Assembly: GCA_014651175.1 (NCBI GenBank)
Contig: BMWJ01000005.1
Span: 434,001-498,000, forward strand
Source: Streptomyces clavifer
GTDB taxonomy: Bacteria > Actinomycetota > Actinomycetes > Streptomycetales > Streptomycetaceae
DNA length: 64,000 nucleotides
Reading direction: 5' to 3'
Numbering within the stretch: position 1 is the stretch's first letter; each line of letters begins with the position of its first letter. The position numbers were made by a program, and so were the translations under genes. Below are positions 1-8,027 of the stretch, piece by piece. Under the pieces are notes generated by a model. That model did not search any database. It had not been told where the DNA came from and saw nothing but the letters and a program-made list of their open reading frames with translations.

Positions 1-2286
1 CTTGGGAAGCGCGGTGAAGTACTTGAGCAGCGCTTCCCCGGACCCGTCCGCCAAGCTGTACTCGTGTTCCTCGGACTGCTGCTCCACGATCCGCAGCAGC
101 TCCTCGGGAACGTAGTCGCTGAAGGTGATCGTCCGTGAGAAACGCGAGGCCACACCCGGGTTGACCGTGAGGAAACGCTCCATCTCGTGGGTGTAGCCCG
201 CCACGATCACCACCACGGCGTCCCGGTGGTCCTCCATCAGCTTCACCAGCGTGTCGATGGCCTCCCGTCCGAAGTCGCGGCCGGAGTCCTCGGGCGACAG
301 TGCGTACGCCTCGTCGACGAACAGGACTCCGCCGCGCGCCCGGTCGAACGCCTCCTGGGTGCGGATGGCCGTGGACCCGATGTGCTCGCCGACCAGGTCG
401 ACCCGGGACACCTCCACGAGATGTCCGTGCTCCAGTACACCGAGCGAGGCCAGGATCTCGCCGTACAGCCGGGCCACCGTCGTCTTGCCGGTACCGGGGG
501 AACCGGTGAAGACCAGATGCCTGCGCACCGAAGCGGCCTTGAGGCCGGCCATGCGGCGGCGGCGGCCCACCTCGATCATGTCGGTCAGGGCCCGCACCTC
601 GCGCTTGACACTGTCCAGGCCCACCAGCGCGTCCAGTTCACCGAGGACGGCGCCCGAGTCCCGTACCGGCTCGGCCGGACGCTCGGCGACGGGCTCCGCC
701 GCCCGCTGCACCGGCATGGTGCCGAGCAGCCCGGGCGACGACTGGGCCGCCGTCAGGACCTTCGGTGCCGGGGGAGCGGCGCCGAGCAGTCCGCTCTCGT
801 CGCTCGTGCAGTCCTCCACGACCGGGCCGCCGGTACGCCCCTCGCCGTGCAGGGCCCCGCCGTCGGCGAACTCGTAGCCGCCGCGGGCACACCGCTCCGT
901 ACGGCAGTGCGTCAGGGTGGACCGGCAGCCGTCCAGTACGTGGAAGCCGTACCCCTCGCTCCCCGTGACCCGGCAGCTGTTGAAGGTGCCGCGGCCCTCG
1001 GCGGAGACGTAGAAACCGGCCTCGGCCGGCGAGGTGACCGTGCAGCGCTCGATCACCGGGTCGGCGCCCTTGGTGACGATGACCCCGGTCTGCGCCGCAT
1101 CGATGGTGCAGTTGTTCAGGGTGCCGCCACTGCCGTGGTCGCGGAACCACGCCCCGGTGGACGCCTCACGGATCCGGCAGTCGTCGAGCTGCGCCGTGGC
1201 CCCGTCGCTCACCGAGACCGCCGTGTTGCGGATCTGGGAGAGATCACTGTCCACGACGTCCGCGCGCGAGCCGCGGTCGAGGACGAAGAGGGCGTCGGGC
1301 ACGTCGTGGACGCGGCAGGAATCGAGTATCACCGTCGCCCCGTCGCTGACCCAGACCGCCGGATAGTCACCCGTGCTGTCGTGGATCTCGCACTGGTTGG
1401 CATCGACACGGGTGCCCGGGTCCCAGACCGACAGGCCGTTGCGGCCGAACCGGCGGACGGTGGACCGGGTCAGGGTGAGCACCGACCGGGACCGCAGATC
1501 GACCGCGTTCTCCGGTATGTCGTGGATGTCGCAGTCGGCCAGTGTGAGGACCGCGTCGGTGTCCAGCGTGACCCCGTCCGCGGACGTGCGGTGCACGGTG
1601 CAGTCGGTGAGGTGCGCGGAGCCCCGGGCCGTGACCTGCACCCCGCTGCCCTTGATCTCGTACACCTCGCAGCCCACCGCCTCCAGGCCGCTGCCCTCAC
1701 CGGTCACGCTCAGACCCGCCCCCGACGCGTGGTGGACGCGGCAGCGATCCAGCCTCGGATGTGCGCCGTCGCGCACCGCGATGCCGGACTGTCCGGCCGA
1801 GACGACCTCGCACTCCTCGAACACGCCCCCGGCACCGTCGAGTACGGCGATTCCGACCCCGGCCGGGTTGTCGACGGTGCAGCGGCGCACGGTGGGCCTG
1901 GCGGCCCCCCGTACCTCGATCCCGGCGGCCGACCTGGTCACGATGCGCAGATCCGACAGCTCGGGCGCGCCTTCCTCCACGAGCAGGGCGGGGGCAGCCG
2001 AGTCCTGCCCCTCCACATGGAGGTCCTGGATCACCGCGGAGGCGCGGACGGTCAGGGGGACGCCGTCGGCCGGTGCGATCCGGACGGATCCGGCGGAGCC
2101 CTCGGGCCCGCGCAGCGTCACCGCGTGGTGGATGACGAGATTCTCCCGGTAGGTGCCGGGGGCGATGGTGAGGACGTCACCTTCGGTCGCGGCCTCCAGG
2201 GCAGCGGTGAGGGAAGCGTATTCGCCCGTGCGGCGCCGCCATCGCGATGTGCCGGTGTGCGTCACCTGGACCGTGCCCTGTGCCAT
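1..2286 (-). CDS. Right-handed beta-helix / AAA+ ATPase (EccA/CbxX-like), partial
   Basis: Cytoplasmic two-part protein; its C-terminus runs off the left edge, leaving 762 residues in view. Reading the minus strand from the ATG at 2286, residues about 15-500 are short repeats rich in 'C.V....SGV.V...A...L..C' turns, the look of a pectate-lyase-like parallel beta-helix. Residues about 560-762 are an AAA+ module with Walker A GSPGTGKT (595-602) and Walker B ending in LFVDEA (D658, E659), followed by SRF near the sensor region. This AAA+ type is shared by CbxX/CfqX and by EccA of type VII secretion. I infer a remodelling ATPase whose helix is a binding scaffold; no ESX partner gene lies nearby, so a secretion role is unproven. 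The frame is open throughout, and the long plus-strand frame opposite it is a GC artefact. Confidence 0.9.
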   Translation of the reverse strand, partial: MAQGTVQVTHTGTSRWRRRTGEYASLTAALEAATEGDVLTIAPGTYRENLVIHHAVTLRGPEGSAGSVRIAPADGVPLTVRASAVIQDLHVEGQDSAAPALLVEEGAPELSDLRIVTRSAAGIEVRGAARPTVRRCTVDNPAGVGIAVLDGAGGVFEECEVVSAGQSGIAVRDGAHPRLDRCRVHHASGAGLSVTGEGSGLEAVGCEVYEIKGSGVQVTARGSAHLTDCTVHRTSADGVTLDTDAVLTLADCDIHDIPENAVDLRSRSVLTLTRSTVRRFGRNGLSVWDPGTRVDANQCEIHDSTGDYPAVWVSDGATVILDSCRVHDVPDALFVLDRGSRADVVDSDLSQIRNTAVSVSDGATAQLDDCRIREASTGAWFRDHGSGGTLNNCTIDAAQTGVIVTKGADPVIERCTVTSPAEAGFYVSAEGRGTFNSCRVTGSEGYGFHVLDGCRSTLTHCRTERCARGGYEFADGGALHGEGRTGGPVVEDCTSDESGLLGAAPPAPKVLTAAQSSPGLLGTMPVQRAAEPVAERPAEPVRDSGAVLGELDALVGLDSVKREVRALTDMIEVGRRRRMAGLKAASVRRHLVFTGSPGTGKTTVARLYGEILASLGVLEHGHLVEVSRVDLVGEHIGSTAIRTQEAFDRARGGVLFVDEAYALSPEDSGRDFGREAIDTLVKLMEDHRDAVVVIVAGYTHEMERFLTVNPGVASRFSRTITFSDYVPEELLRIVEQQSEEHEYSLADGSGEALLKYFTALPK

Positions 2287-2520
2287 GGTGCTGCTGTGCC
2301 CCCACCTCGTGCCGTGTGCGCTGCCTCGTGCCTGCCCGCATGCCGTGCGACTGCCGGTGCTGTCCGGTCCGGTCAGCACCGGGTCCGCCTGCCGAGGAGA
2401 GTCGGGCGGGCCGGTCCACCGTAGCGCGCGCGGCGGACGTGAGTTGACGGGTCTGCCGCGCATGAACCCTCTTCAGGAGCCCCGCGCGGCGCCCGGGACC
2501 GGACGCCGCACACCCCGGGG

Positions 2521-3138
2521 TCAGCTTCCCGTACCCGTTCTGCCCCAGTCGGGACCTGTTTCGGCCCAGGCCTCGGCGAGCCGCGTGTACCGCCGTTGCA
2601 TCATGCGCCATACGACCAGCCTGCGGGCGGATTCCACCAGACCGGCCGCCAGCAGCGTCACTCCGACACCGGCCAGTACGGCGTGCGTGTGCGCGGTGGA
2701 CGCGTCCATGGGGCGCAGTGCCGCACGGCCCGTCTCGTCCGTCCAGATCCGAATCCGGGCGCCGGGAGCGGTGACGCGGGAGGCCGTCGCCACCCTTCCC
2801 GTACGGTCCGTGCCGTCCGGCGCCTTCCACCGGGCCACGACCGAGGTGCGTGTGGTGTCCTCCGCGACGGCGCTCTCGGGGTCGTGCGCGAAGCGGGGCA
2901 CACCGGAGTCTTCACGGATCACGACGGCCGTGGTGAGGTGGCGCTGAGCGTGCTGGGCCCGCACCGTCCGCTGGAGGGCGTCGTCGGTGAGCGTGCCGCA
3001 CAGCCGGCCGAGCGTCGGGGCCGCGACCAGCATCAGCAGGAGCGCGACGAGGGCCACCCAGGCCTCGTGACGATCAGTGGGCCGGCACAGGGGATTGCGC
3101 CGCCACCGCCGGATTCCCAGAACTGCTCGCACAGCCAC
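2521..3138 (-). CDS. Rv1733c-like membrane protein
   Basis: A 205-residue membrane protein of unknown function. It opens with a basic segment (RRWRRNPLCRPTDRHE) followed by a first membrane helix at about residues 27-45 and a second at about 152-170, with an extracytoplasmic loop of about 100 residues between them and a basic C-terminal tail. The 'NPLCRPTDRxE' opening and the two-helix layout match the Rv1733c family of mycobacteria and streptomycetes. It lies between the beta-helix ATPase gene and the MOSC gene on the same strand, with gaps that allow separate transcription. No enzymatic motif is visible. Confidence 0.8.
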   Translation of the reverse strand: MAVRAVLGIRRWRRNPLCRPTDRHEAWVALVALLLMLVAAPTLGRLCGTLTDDALQRTVRAQHAQRHLTTAVVIREDSGVPRFAHDPESAVAEDTTRTSVVARWKAPDGTDRTGRVATASRVTAPGARIRIWTDETGRAALRPMDASTAHTHAVLAGVGVTLLAAGLVESARRLVVWRMMQRRYTRLAEAWAETGPDWGRTGTGS

Positions 3139-3211
3139 GCACCCCCTTCCGTATCCGTCATAGCCCGATACGGCCCCGATTGCACACCGGAGCGGCGAAG
3201 AGAGAGCAACC

Positions 3212-4099
3212 TCACTCCGCCAACGCCCCGCCGCCTCCCGCGGGTTGACCCGGGCGGTCCGAGGGCCGGGCCTGTCGGGCGAGGACCCGCACGGGGTCGC
3301 CGACCCGGATCACACCGGTCCCCTCGGGGATCAGGTTCTGGCCGAAGTGCAGACTCTTCCCGGACCGACGGTGACGCGCGAGCGTGCGCAGGGGCTCCCT
3401 GCCCCGCTCCGCCGTCCGCTGGTCGGTGGTGGTGACGATGCACCGTCCGCACGGCTTCGCCACGCGGAAGGCGACCTCCCCGATCGCGATCCGCCGCCAG
3501 CCGTCCTCGGCCCAGGGCGTAGTGCCGTCCACGACCGCGTTCGGCCGGAAACGGCTCATGGGCAGCGGTCCCTCGTCCGCGTACTCGCCCTGCGCGATCA
3601 GCGAGTTGAGCGCGTCCAGCGAGGCGCGCGCGGTCAGCAGCAGCGGGAATCCGTCGGCGAAGGAGACCGTCTCGCCGGGGCGGGAGTACGCCGGGTCGAT
3701 GGACCTGCGGTGCGACGGCTCGTCCAGGTGGACGAGCCGGACCTCCGCACCGAGGCGCGCACCGAACCAGGCGTGGGCGGCCCCGGCCGCCTCCACCACC
3801 TCGACCTCGCTCCCGAAGAGCTCCGCGAGGACGGTGGCGGCCGGGTCGGGCACGTCCACGGTCAGCGGCTCGCTGCCGGGCGCCGCCAGCACCACCCCGC
3901 CGCCCGGCGACGGCGTTGCGGACAGCGTGGCCAGGCGGGGCAACTGACGCTGTGTGACGACCCGGCCCTCGCTGTCGATCAGCATCCAGCGGCGGTCGCC
4001 GTCGAGTCCCCATGGCTCGACGGCGGCCTCATCGGTCGTGCACGCGGTCAGAGACTTGACCGGGTGGATGTGGATGGCCCTGAGTACGGGAGTAACCAT
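3212..4099 (-). CDS. MOSC domain-containing protein (MOSC_N + MOSC)
   Basis: A 295-residue cytosolic protein with an N-terminal MOSC beta-barrel (VLRAIHIHPVKSLTACTTDEAAVEPWGLDGDR, typical opening) and a C-terminal MOSC domain carrying the KPCGRC motif. The conserved Cys of this motif is the molybdenum-cofactor ligand in the family that includes mARC and YcbX. Members reduce N-hydroxylated compounds or carry sulfur or Moco; the substrate here is unknown. I chose the ATG at 4099 because the family opening begins there, although the frame is open further upstream into the next gene. It is downstream of, and in the same direction as, the Pro/Gln-rich gene. Confidence 0.88.
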   Translation of the reverse strand: MVTPVLRAIHIHPVKSLTACTTDEAAVEPWGLDGDRRWMLIDSEGRVVTQRQLPRLATLSATPSPGGGVVLAAPGSEPLTVDVPDPAATVLAELFGSEVEVVEAAGAAHAWFGARLGAEVRLVHLDEPSHRRSIDPAYSRPGETVSFADGFPLLLTARASLDALNSLIAQGEYADEGPLPMSRFRPNAVVDGTTPWAEDGWRRIAIGEVAFRVAKPCGRCIVTTTDQRTAERGREPLRTLARHRRSGKSLHFGQNLIPEGTGVIRVGDPVRVLARQARPSDRPGQPAGGGGALAE

Positions 4100-4146
4100 G
4101 CATCCATCCTGCCGTCCGCCCCTGACGGCGGGCTGCTTCGCCCCGC

Positions 4147-4632
4147 TCAGTACCCCCGGCCCTGGTACGGACGGTTGTACGGCTCCTCGTACGGAGACGG
4201 CGCGGGTGCCGGCCTCGGAGAGGCCGGGCGCATCGCCTCGTAGCCCGTCCCGGGCCGCGGCTGCTGCGGCGGCTGCTGGTAGCCACGGGGCGCGGCGGGC
4301 TGCTGGGGGATGTAGGGGGCCGGTGCGTGCTGCAGCTGCGCGGGCTGCATCATCGGCGCCTGCTGCATCCCGGCGTTCTGGTACTGCGGTTGCGGTGCCT
4401 GCTGCGGGTAGCCGTAGGACCCGTTGTGCTGGGACGGGGCGGCGGGCAGGGCCGGAAGCGCCGACGGGAGGGCCGGCAGGTAGCTGCTGCCGGTGTCGTA
4501 GGCGGCCGGGACTCGGATCGGTGCGATCTGAGGGGTACCCCGCTCGGCGACCAGGGAGTCGTAGATCGGGGTGTCGGGGAACGACGGCGCGGCGTAGTAG
4601 CCGCCTCCGTAGGCGGAGCGAGGGGAGGTCAT
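4147..4632 (-). CDS. Pro/Gln/Tyr-rich low-complexity protein (DUF6643-like)
   Basis: A 161-residue protein with a well-conserved-looking N-terminus (MTSPRSAYGGGYYAAPSFPDTPIYDSLVAERGTPQIAPIRVP in outline) followed by a disordered tail rich in Pro, Gln, Tyr and Met. From memory this resembles the streptomycete DUF6643 family, of unknown function. There is no signal peptide or membrane segment. It may form an operon with the MOSC gene 47 bases downstream. The window to its right, 4633-6193, is nearly gene-free. Confidence 0.75.
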   Translation of the reverse strand: MTSPRSAYGGGYYAAPSFPDTPIYDSLVAERGTPQIAPIRVPAAYDTGSSYLPALPSALPALPAAPSQHNGSYGYPQQAPQPQYQNAGMQQAPMMQPAQLQHAPAPYIPQQPAAPRGYQQPPQQPRPGTGYEAMRPASPRPAPAPSPYEEPYNRPYQGRGY

Positions 4633-6193
4633 GACACATAAGTTAAGCCCACGATGTGCTGGTTGGGGAGCCCCAATCTTGGGGTTATCCGTTTTACGCT
4701 GCTTTTGTCGGCCCGACCTGCCGCGTTATTGTTAAAGCCTGCGTTAACAGCGGGTGCTTTTCCGCTGGAGGGCCTGGCTGACAAGAAGTGGCGGGTGGGC
4801 TACAAAGGGCGACATTCGCGTGGCGCACGCCCGCTCCGGGCGGTGCGGGACGCGGGTCCGCCGCCTCCGCCACGCGGATCGACACGGCCGTGGGCCGGCA
4901 CGACCGAGTCCCGCGGCCCCGCCACGGCACGTCCCGTTCCCGCGTCCCCCACGGGCTCTGCGCGCGCCCTCCATACCTACGCCCACCTGCGGGTAGCCGT
5001 CGTTCTGTGCCGGTGGGCCCGAGGTGTGGGCAGGGGCAGTGCGACCGGCCCCGCGGCCGCCCCGGCCCCGGTAGCGGGCGCGCATCCGGTCGGCCCTCCT
5101 CTGCCCACGAAGGCTGCCCGGCCGCAGCGGGACGGGCGGAGGCGATCCCGGCTGCCGGGGCTGCGCCCCACCCGCACCCGGACCTTGCGGGCCTGTTCGG
5201 CGCCTCGCAGTTCCGCCGCTGCGCGGAGCGCGCGACGCGGGCGGAATGATCTGCGGCGTCGAGGCGCAGCACCCGTTCGTCGAAGGGGGGCGGCCATGGC
5301 GGGGCCGCCGGATTTCGCCCGCGGCCATGTTCGGTATGGTGTCTGGAGAGATCGGACCGAAGGATCGGCAGAAGCACTTCCCTCTGGATCTCGACGTACA
5401 TCCAGCCGAGTTGGAAGAGTTCCGCGCGTTCAAGACCCGGCCGCCGCGGAGTTCGCGCATGCGACGTAACGGCCCGGTCGCTGATCAGCCGTCTGCTCTT
5501 TGATCGGTTTCGGTGAATGCATGAGCGGTCCGCCGGTCTTCGACGCGCGAGAAGTTCACCGTTCCTCAGGCCGTCGTCGGAATTCCCGCCTCCACCGATG
5601 TCTGCCCGGGAACGCGGAACGGCCCTGGTCCGCCCGTGCGTAGGGGCGGACCCGTGTCAGGGCACAGGGCTCTCGCCGACGCGCGGTGCGCCGTTACGAA
5701 GTGCACGCCCCGGTCGTGACGGGCACCGTGACGGCACCGGCCCGGGGGCTGGTGTTCCGTCGTTCCCGATACCTCGGGCCGAACTGTTTTCCCCGGGTGC
5801 GTTGCTATACGGGATACCCCGTTCACCGTCCAAGGACGCTCGACCTGGATTTTACGATCATTGAACCGGAGTTCCACGACTCCGCCCCGGCCGTGACCGG
5901 TTCCCTCCCCGCCGAGTTCGTGCCGCGAACTCGTCCCGGGCAGTTTTTCGTAGGACCTGTCCTTGCCGCGGCCGGCCGGTGGGTCGCGGCAAGGACGGTG
6001 CGTCCACCTGCGCCCCGCCGCCCCACGGGGTCACTCGCGGCCGCAACCGTTCGGTATCGAAGGCTGTCATGACCACCGAAGGGCTGCTACTCCGGAGGAC
6101 ACCATCCGTTCAACTCGACCGCGTCACACGGAGGTTCTCTTCATGCTGATCCCCCCACACATCCGTCGCACCGAAGCCGCGGACAGTGCCTGA
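4633..6193. other. Gene-poor region
   Basis: About 1.5 kb in which I cannot support an intact gene. Open frames exist on both strands but have the Arg/Pro/Ala-rich composition of GC-driven shadows, and none has a convincing start or family motif. The stretch 5323-5503 on the plus strand reads as 'HFPLDLDVHPAELEEFRAF...' and is the least implausible, but its codon third positions are not typical of the neighbours. A perfect inverted repeat (5959-5970 with 5985-5996) is the only clear structure. Confidence 0.5.
5959..5996. terminator. 12-bp perfect hairpin
   Basis: GTCCTTGCCGCG (5959-5970) and its exact reverse complement (5985-5996) are separated by 14 bases. No T-tract follows on either strand. 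It could be a factor-independent terminator of the GC-rich actinomycete kind, or a relic of a lost gene. Confidence 0.4.
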
Positions 6194-6460
6194 GTCGTCC
6201 ACTCCGTCACCCGGGGACTCGACTACGCGGCGATCCCGTCCAACTGCCGGGCACACCAGGTCCCCTCCTACGACGAGACGACCGCCAAGTCGAATGTGGT
6301 GTGTGAGTTCGGCCGGACGCTGGAGCCCGGCGCCTCCTGCACGTTCGACACACCCCTCTCGCTCACAGCGCGGGGCCGGGCGTTCCACGACGACCTGCGC
6401 GTGAGTGCCGGGGACACCGCGGCTACCGGGCCCCGCCGCAGCGCGGGACGGCCGTGACCG
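6194..6460 (+). pseudogene. Remnant of a secreted/wall-associated protein
   Basis: From 6218 the plus strand reads LDYAAIPSNCRAHQVPSY, then DETTAKSNVVCEFGRTLEPG, then ASCTFDTPLSLTARGRAF, with G/C-biased third positions like a real gene. An in-frame stop (6191-6193) cuts it from any start, and the frame then runs without a stop into the antisense of the DJ-1 gene. The pattern 'NC...V.C.FG.TL.PG....F..PL' resembles repeated beta-sandwich (DUF11-like) segments of streptomycete wall-anchored or secreted proteins. I read it as a decayed internal fragment, not an expressed gene. Confidence 0.4.
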
Positions 6461-6491
6461 GCGGTGGCCGTCCCGCCCGCACCGTCTCCGG

Positions 6492-7058
6492 TCAGGCCCG
6501 GGCCGCGAGGGCGGCGTCGATCTCCCCGAGGAAGGCGTCCAGATCACCCGGATTGCGTGAGGTGATCAGCGTCCAGCCACCGGAACCGTCCGTCACGACC
6601 GGTTCGTCGGTCCATTCGCCGCCCGCGTTGCGGATGTCGGTCCGCAGTGAGGCGTAGGAGGTCAGCCGCTTGCCTGCGACGACGCCCGCTTCCACCAGCG
6701 CCCAGGGACCGTGGCAGATGGCCGCCACGGGACGGCCGGAATCCGTGAAGGAACGGATGATGTCGGTCGTGGCGTTCTGGAGCCGAAGGGTGTCAGCGTT
6801 CAGCGTGCCGCCCGGCACGAGCAGCACGTCGTAGGCCGCGGGGTCGGCGTCGGCCAGCGTGAGGTCGGGACGAACGGTCTTCCCCGGATCCTTGTCACCG
6901 ACCAGCGTCGCGATGTCGTCCATCGACACGGCCGCGACGTCGACCCGCACTCCCGCACCGCGGAGGTGCTCGAGGGGGACCAGGAGTTCGTCCTGTTCCA
7001 CGCCGTAGTTGGTGACCACGGCCAGTACCTTGCGCTGCTTCACATCGTTGTCGGTCAT
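6492..7058 (-). CDS. DJ-1/PfpI family protein
   Basis: A 188-residue cytosolic protein of the type 1 glutamine amidotransferase-like DJ-1/PfpI superfamily. The nucleophile elbow is AICHGPW with C115 followed by H116, as in PfpI/YhbO. Known members act as protease, chaperone or glyoxalase III/deglycase; which applies here cannot be told. I prefer the ATG at 7058 (MTDNDVKQRKVL) over the in-frame one at 7088, because a purine-rich GGAGGAAAGG sits just upstream of 7058. It is followed on the same strand side by the DUF5709 gene, a pairing that suggests stress function but is only inference. Confidence 0.9.
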   Translation of the reverse strand: MTDNDVKQRKVLAVVTNYGVEQDELLVPLEHLRGAGVRVDVAAVSMDDIATLVGDKDPGKTVRPDLTLADADPAAYDVLLVPGGTLNADTLRLQNATTDIIRSFTDSGRPVAAICHGPWALVEAGVVAGKRLTSYASLRTDIRNAGGEWTDEPVVTDGSGGWTLITSRNPGDLDAFLGEIDAALAARA

Positions 7059-7175
7059 CAGCTGCCACCTTTCCTCCGCGCGGACCACCGGATCGCGGCC
7101 CGCGAATCACGACGTTCCCCTGTTCGGCAGGGGCATGTCCTGGGCCCGTGCGGCGAAGCCCGGGACCAGGTCCGC

Positions 7176-7637
7176 TCAGGCTCCGTCGTCCTCCTGGATG
7201 TGCACCGCGGCCTCCTCGGCGGAGGCTGCGCCTCCGTCGATGCCGACGTCCCGGCCCAGCACCCTGTTGTTGCGTGCGGACCCGGGTTCCTCGTCGGCCA
7301 CGGCGACGCGTCCCGCGCGCTCGTCCCCGGCGTCGACCTCCTCCGGACCGTTGTCCTCCGGCCCTGCGTCGGCCGGGTCGGCCAGGAGCGGGTCCTCCTC
7401 CGGCACCTCCTGGGCGAGGCGGCGGTCGAGGGATTCGCCCTCCCGCTGCTCCTCGCCCGTCGTGCCGTACTTCGACACGCCCAGGGGCTTCTCCGGTGGG
7501 GAGTACCCCGCGTCCAGCACGTCGTCCAGGTCGGGCTCGTCGAGCACGTTCTCCGGGTCCAGATCGTCCGTCGGCCGGTTGTCCGCGTCGGACCCATCCG
7601 GCTGGTAGACGTCGTCACCGCGTCCTTCGTCCGGCAT
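7176..7637 (-). CDS. DUF5709 family acidic protein
   Basis: A 153-residue, very acidic protein (many Asp/Glu) with the opening 'DDVYQPDGSDADNRPTDDLDPENVLDEPDLDDVLDAGYSPPEKPLGVSKYGTT' in outline, which is the DUF5709 hallmark 'LDxxLDxGYSPPExP.gv.k.GTTxxEQ'. Next come 'GESLDRRLAQEVPE' and a C-terminus ending in 'AAVHIQEDD'. The family is confined to actinomycetes and has no known function. A strong ribosome site (AAGGAAAGGAG) precedes the start at 7637. Confidence 0.88.
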   Translation of the reverse strand: MPDEGRGDDVYQPDGSDADNRPTDDLDPENVLDEPDLDDVLDAGYSPPEKPLGVSKYGTTGEEQREGESLDRRLAQEVPEEDPLLADPADAGPEDNGPEEVDAGDERAGRVAVADEEPGSARNNRVLGRDVGIDGGAASAEEAAVHIQEDDGA

Positions 7638-8027
7638 CGGGCCGCTCCTTTCCTTGAGGTCTGCCGTATCCGCCGTCGCCCGTACGAGGGTCGTGCGGCG
7701 TCGTCCCTCTCCTGCCCACGCGCACGCACGTCAGTGATGCGATTTCCGGGTGGCCGCTCGTGACCCCCGGGTGCGCGCGGTTCGGCCGCCGTGGAGCGGA
7801 CGCCCTGGTCGGGCCCGTCGCGGTCACACCGTGTCGGCCCCGGCAGCCTATGGCGGATCCTCGGACGCTGCGACCGGACGGACGGGCCGCAGGGTCGCGC
7901 CGACCGGGAGAGCGGACGTTGTCGCGGCGGGAGGTCTGGAGGAGCGCGGAGAGGGCAGACGGCGAAACGCCGGGGGTGAACCCCGGCCCCCTGCGCAGCC
8001 GAGGGTCACCGAAACGACGGGAACACC
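7638..8027. other. Divergent intergenic region
   Basis: 390 bases between the divergent DUF5709 gene and the PAP2-DAGK operon. It must hold promoters for both, but I could not pick convincing -10/-35 elements. No RNA gene was seen. Confidence 0.4.

Noticed and set aside
187-2424. Plus-strand open frame of 745 codons
   Set aside because: It lies antisense to the beta-helix/AAA+ gene, whose Walker motifs and repeats are clear.
5246-5503. Possible 85-codon gene with 'HFPLDLDVHPAELEEFRAF'
   Set aside because: A fairly natural-looking peptide, but there is no ribosome site, weak third-position bias and no family. I mention it only in the gene-poor region.
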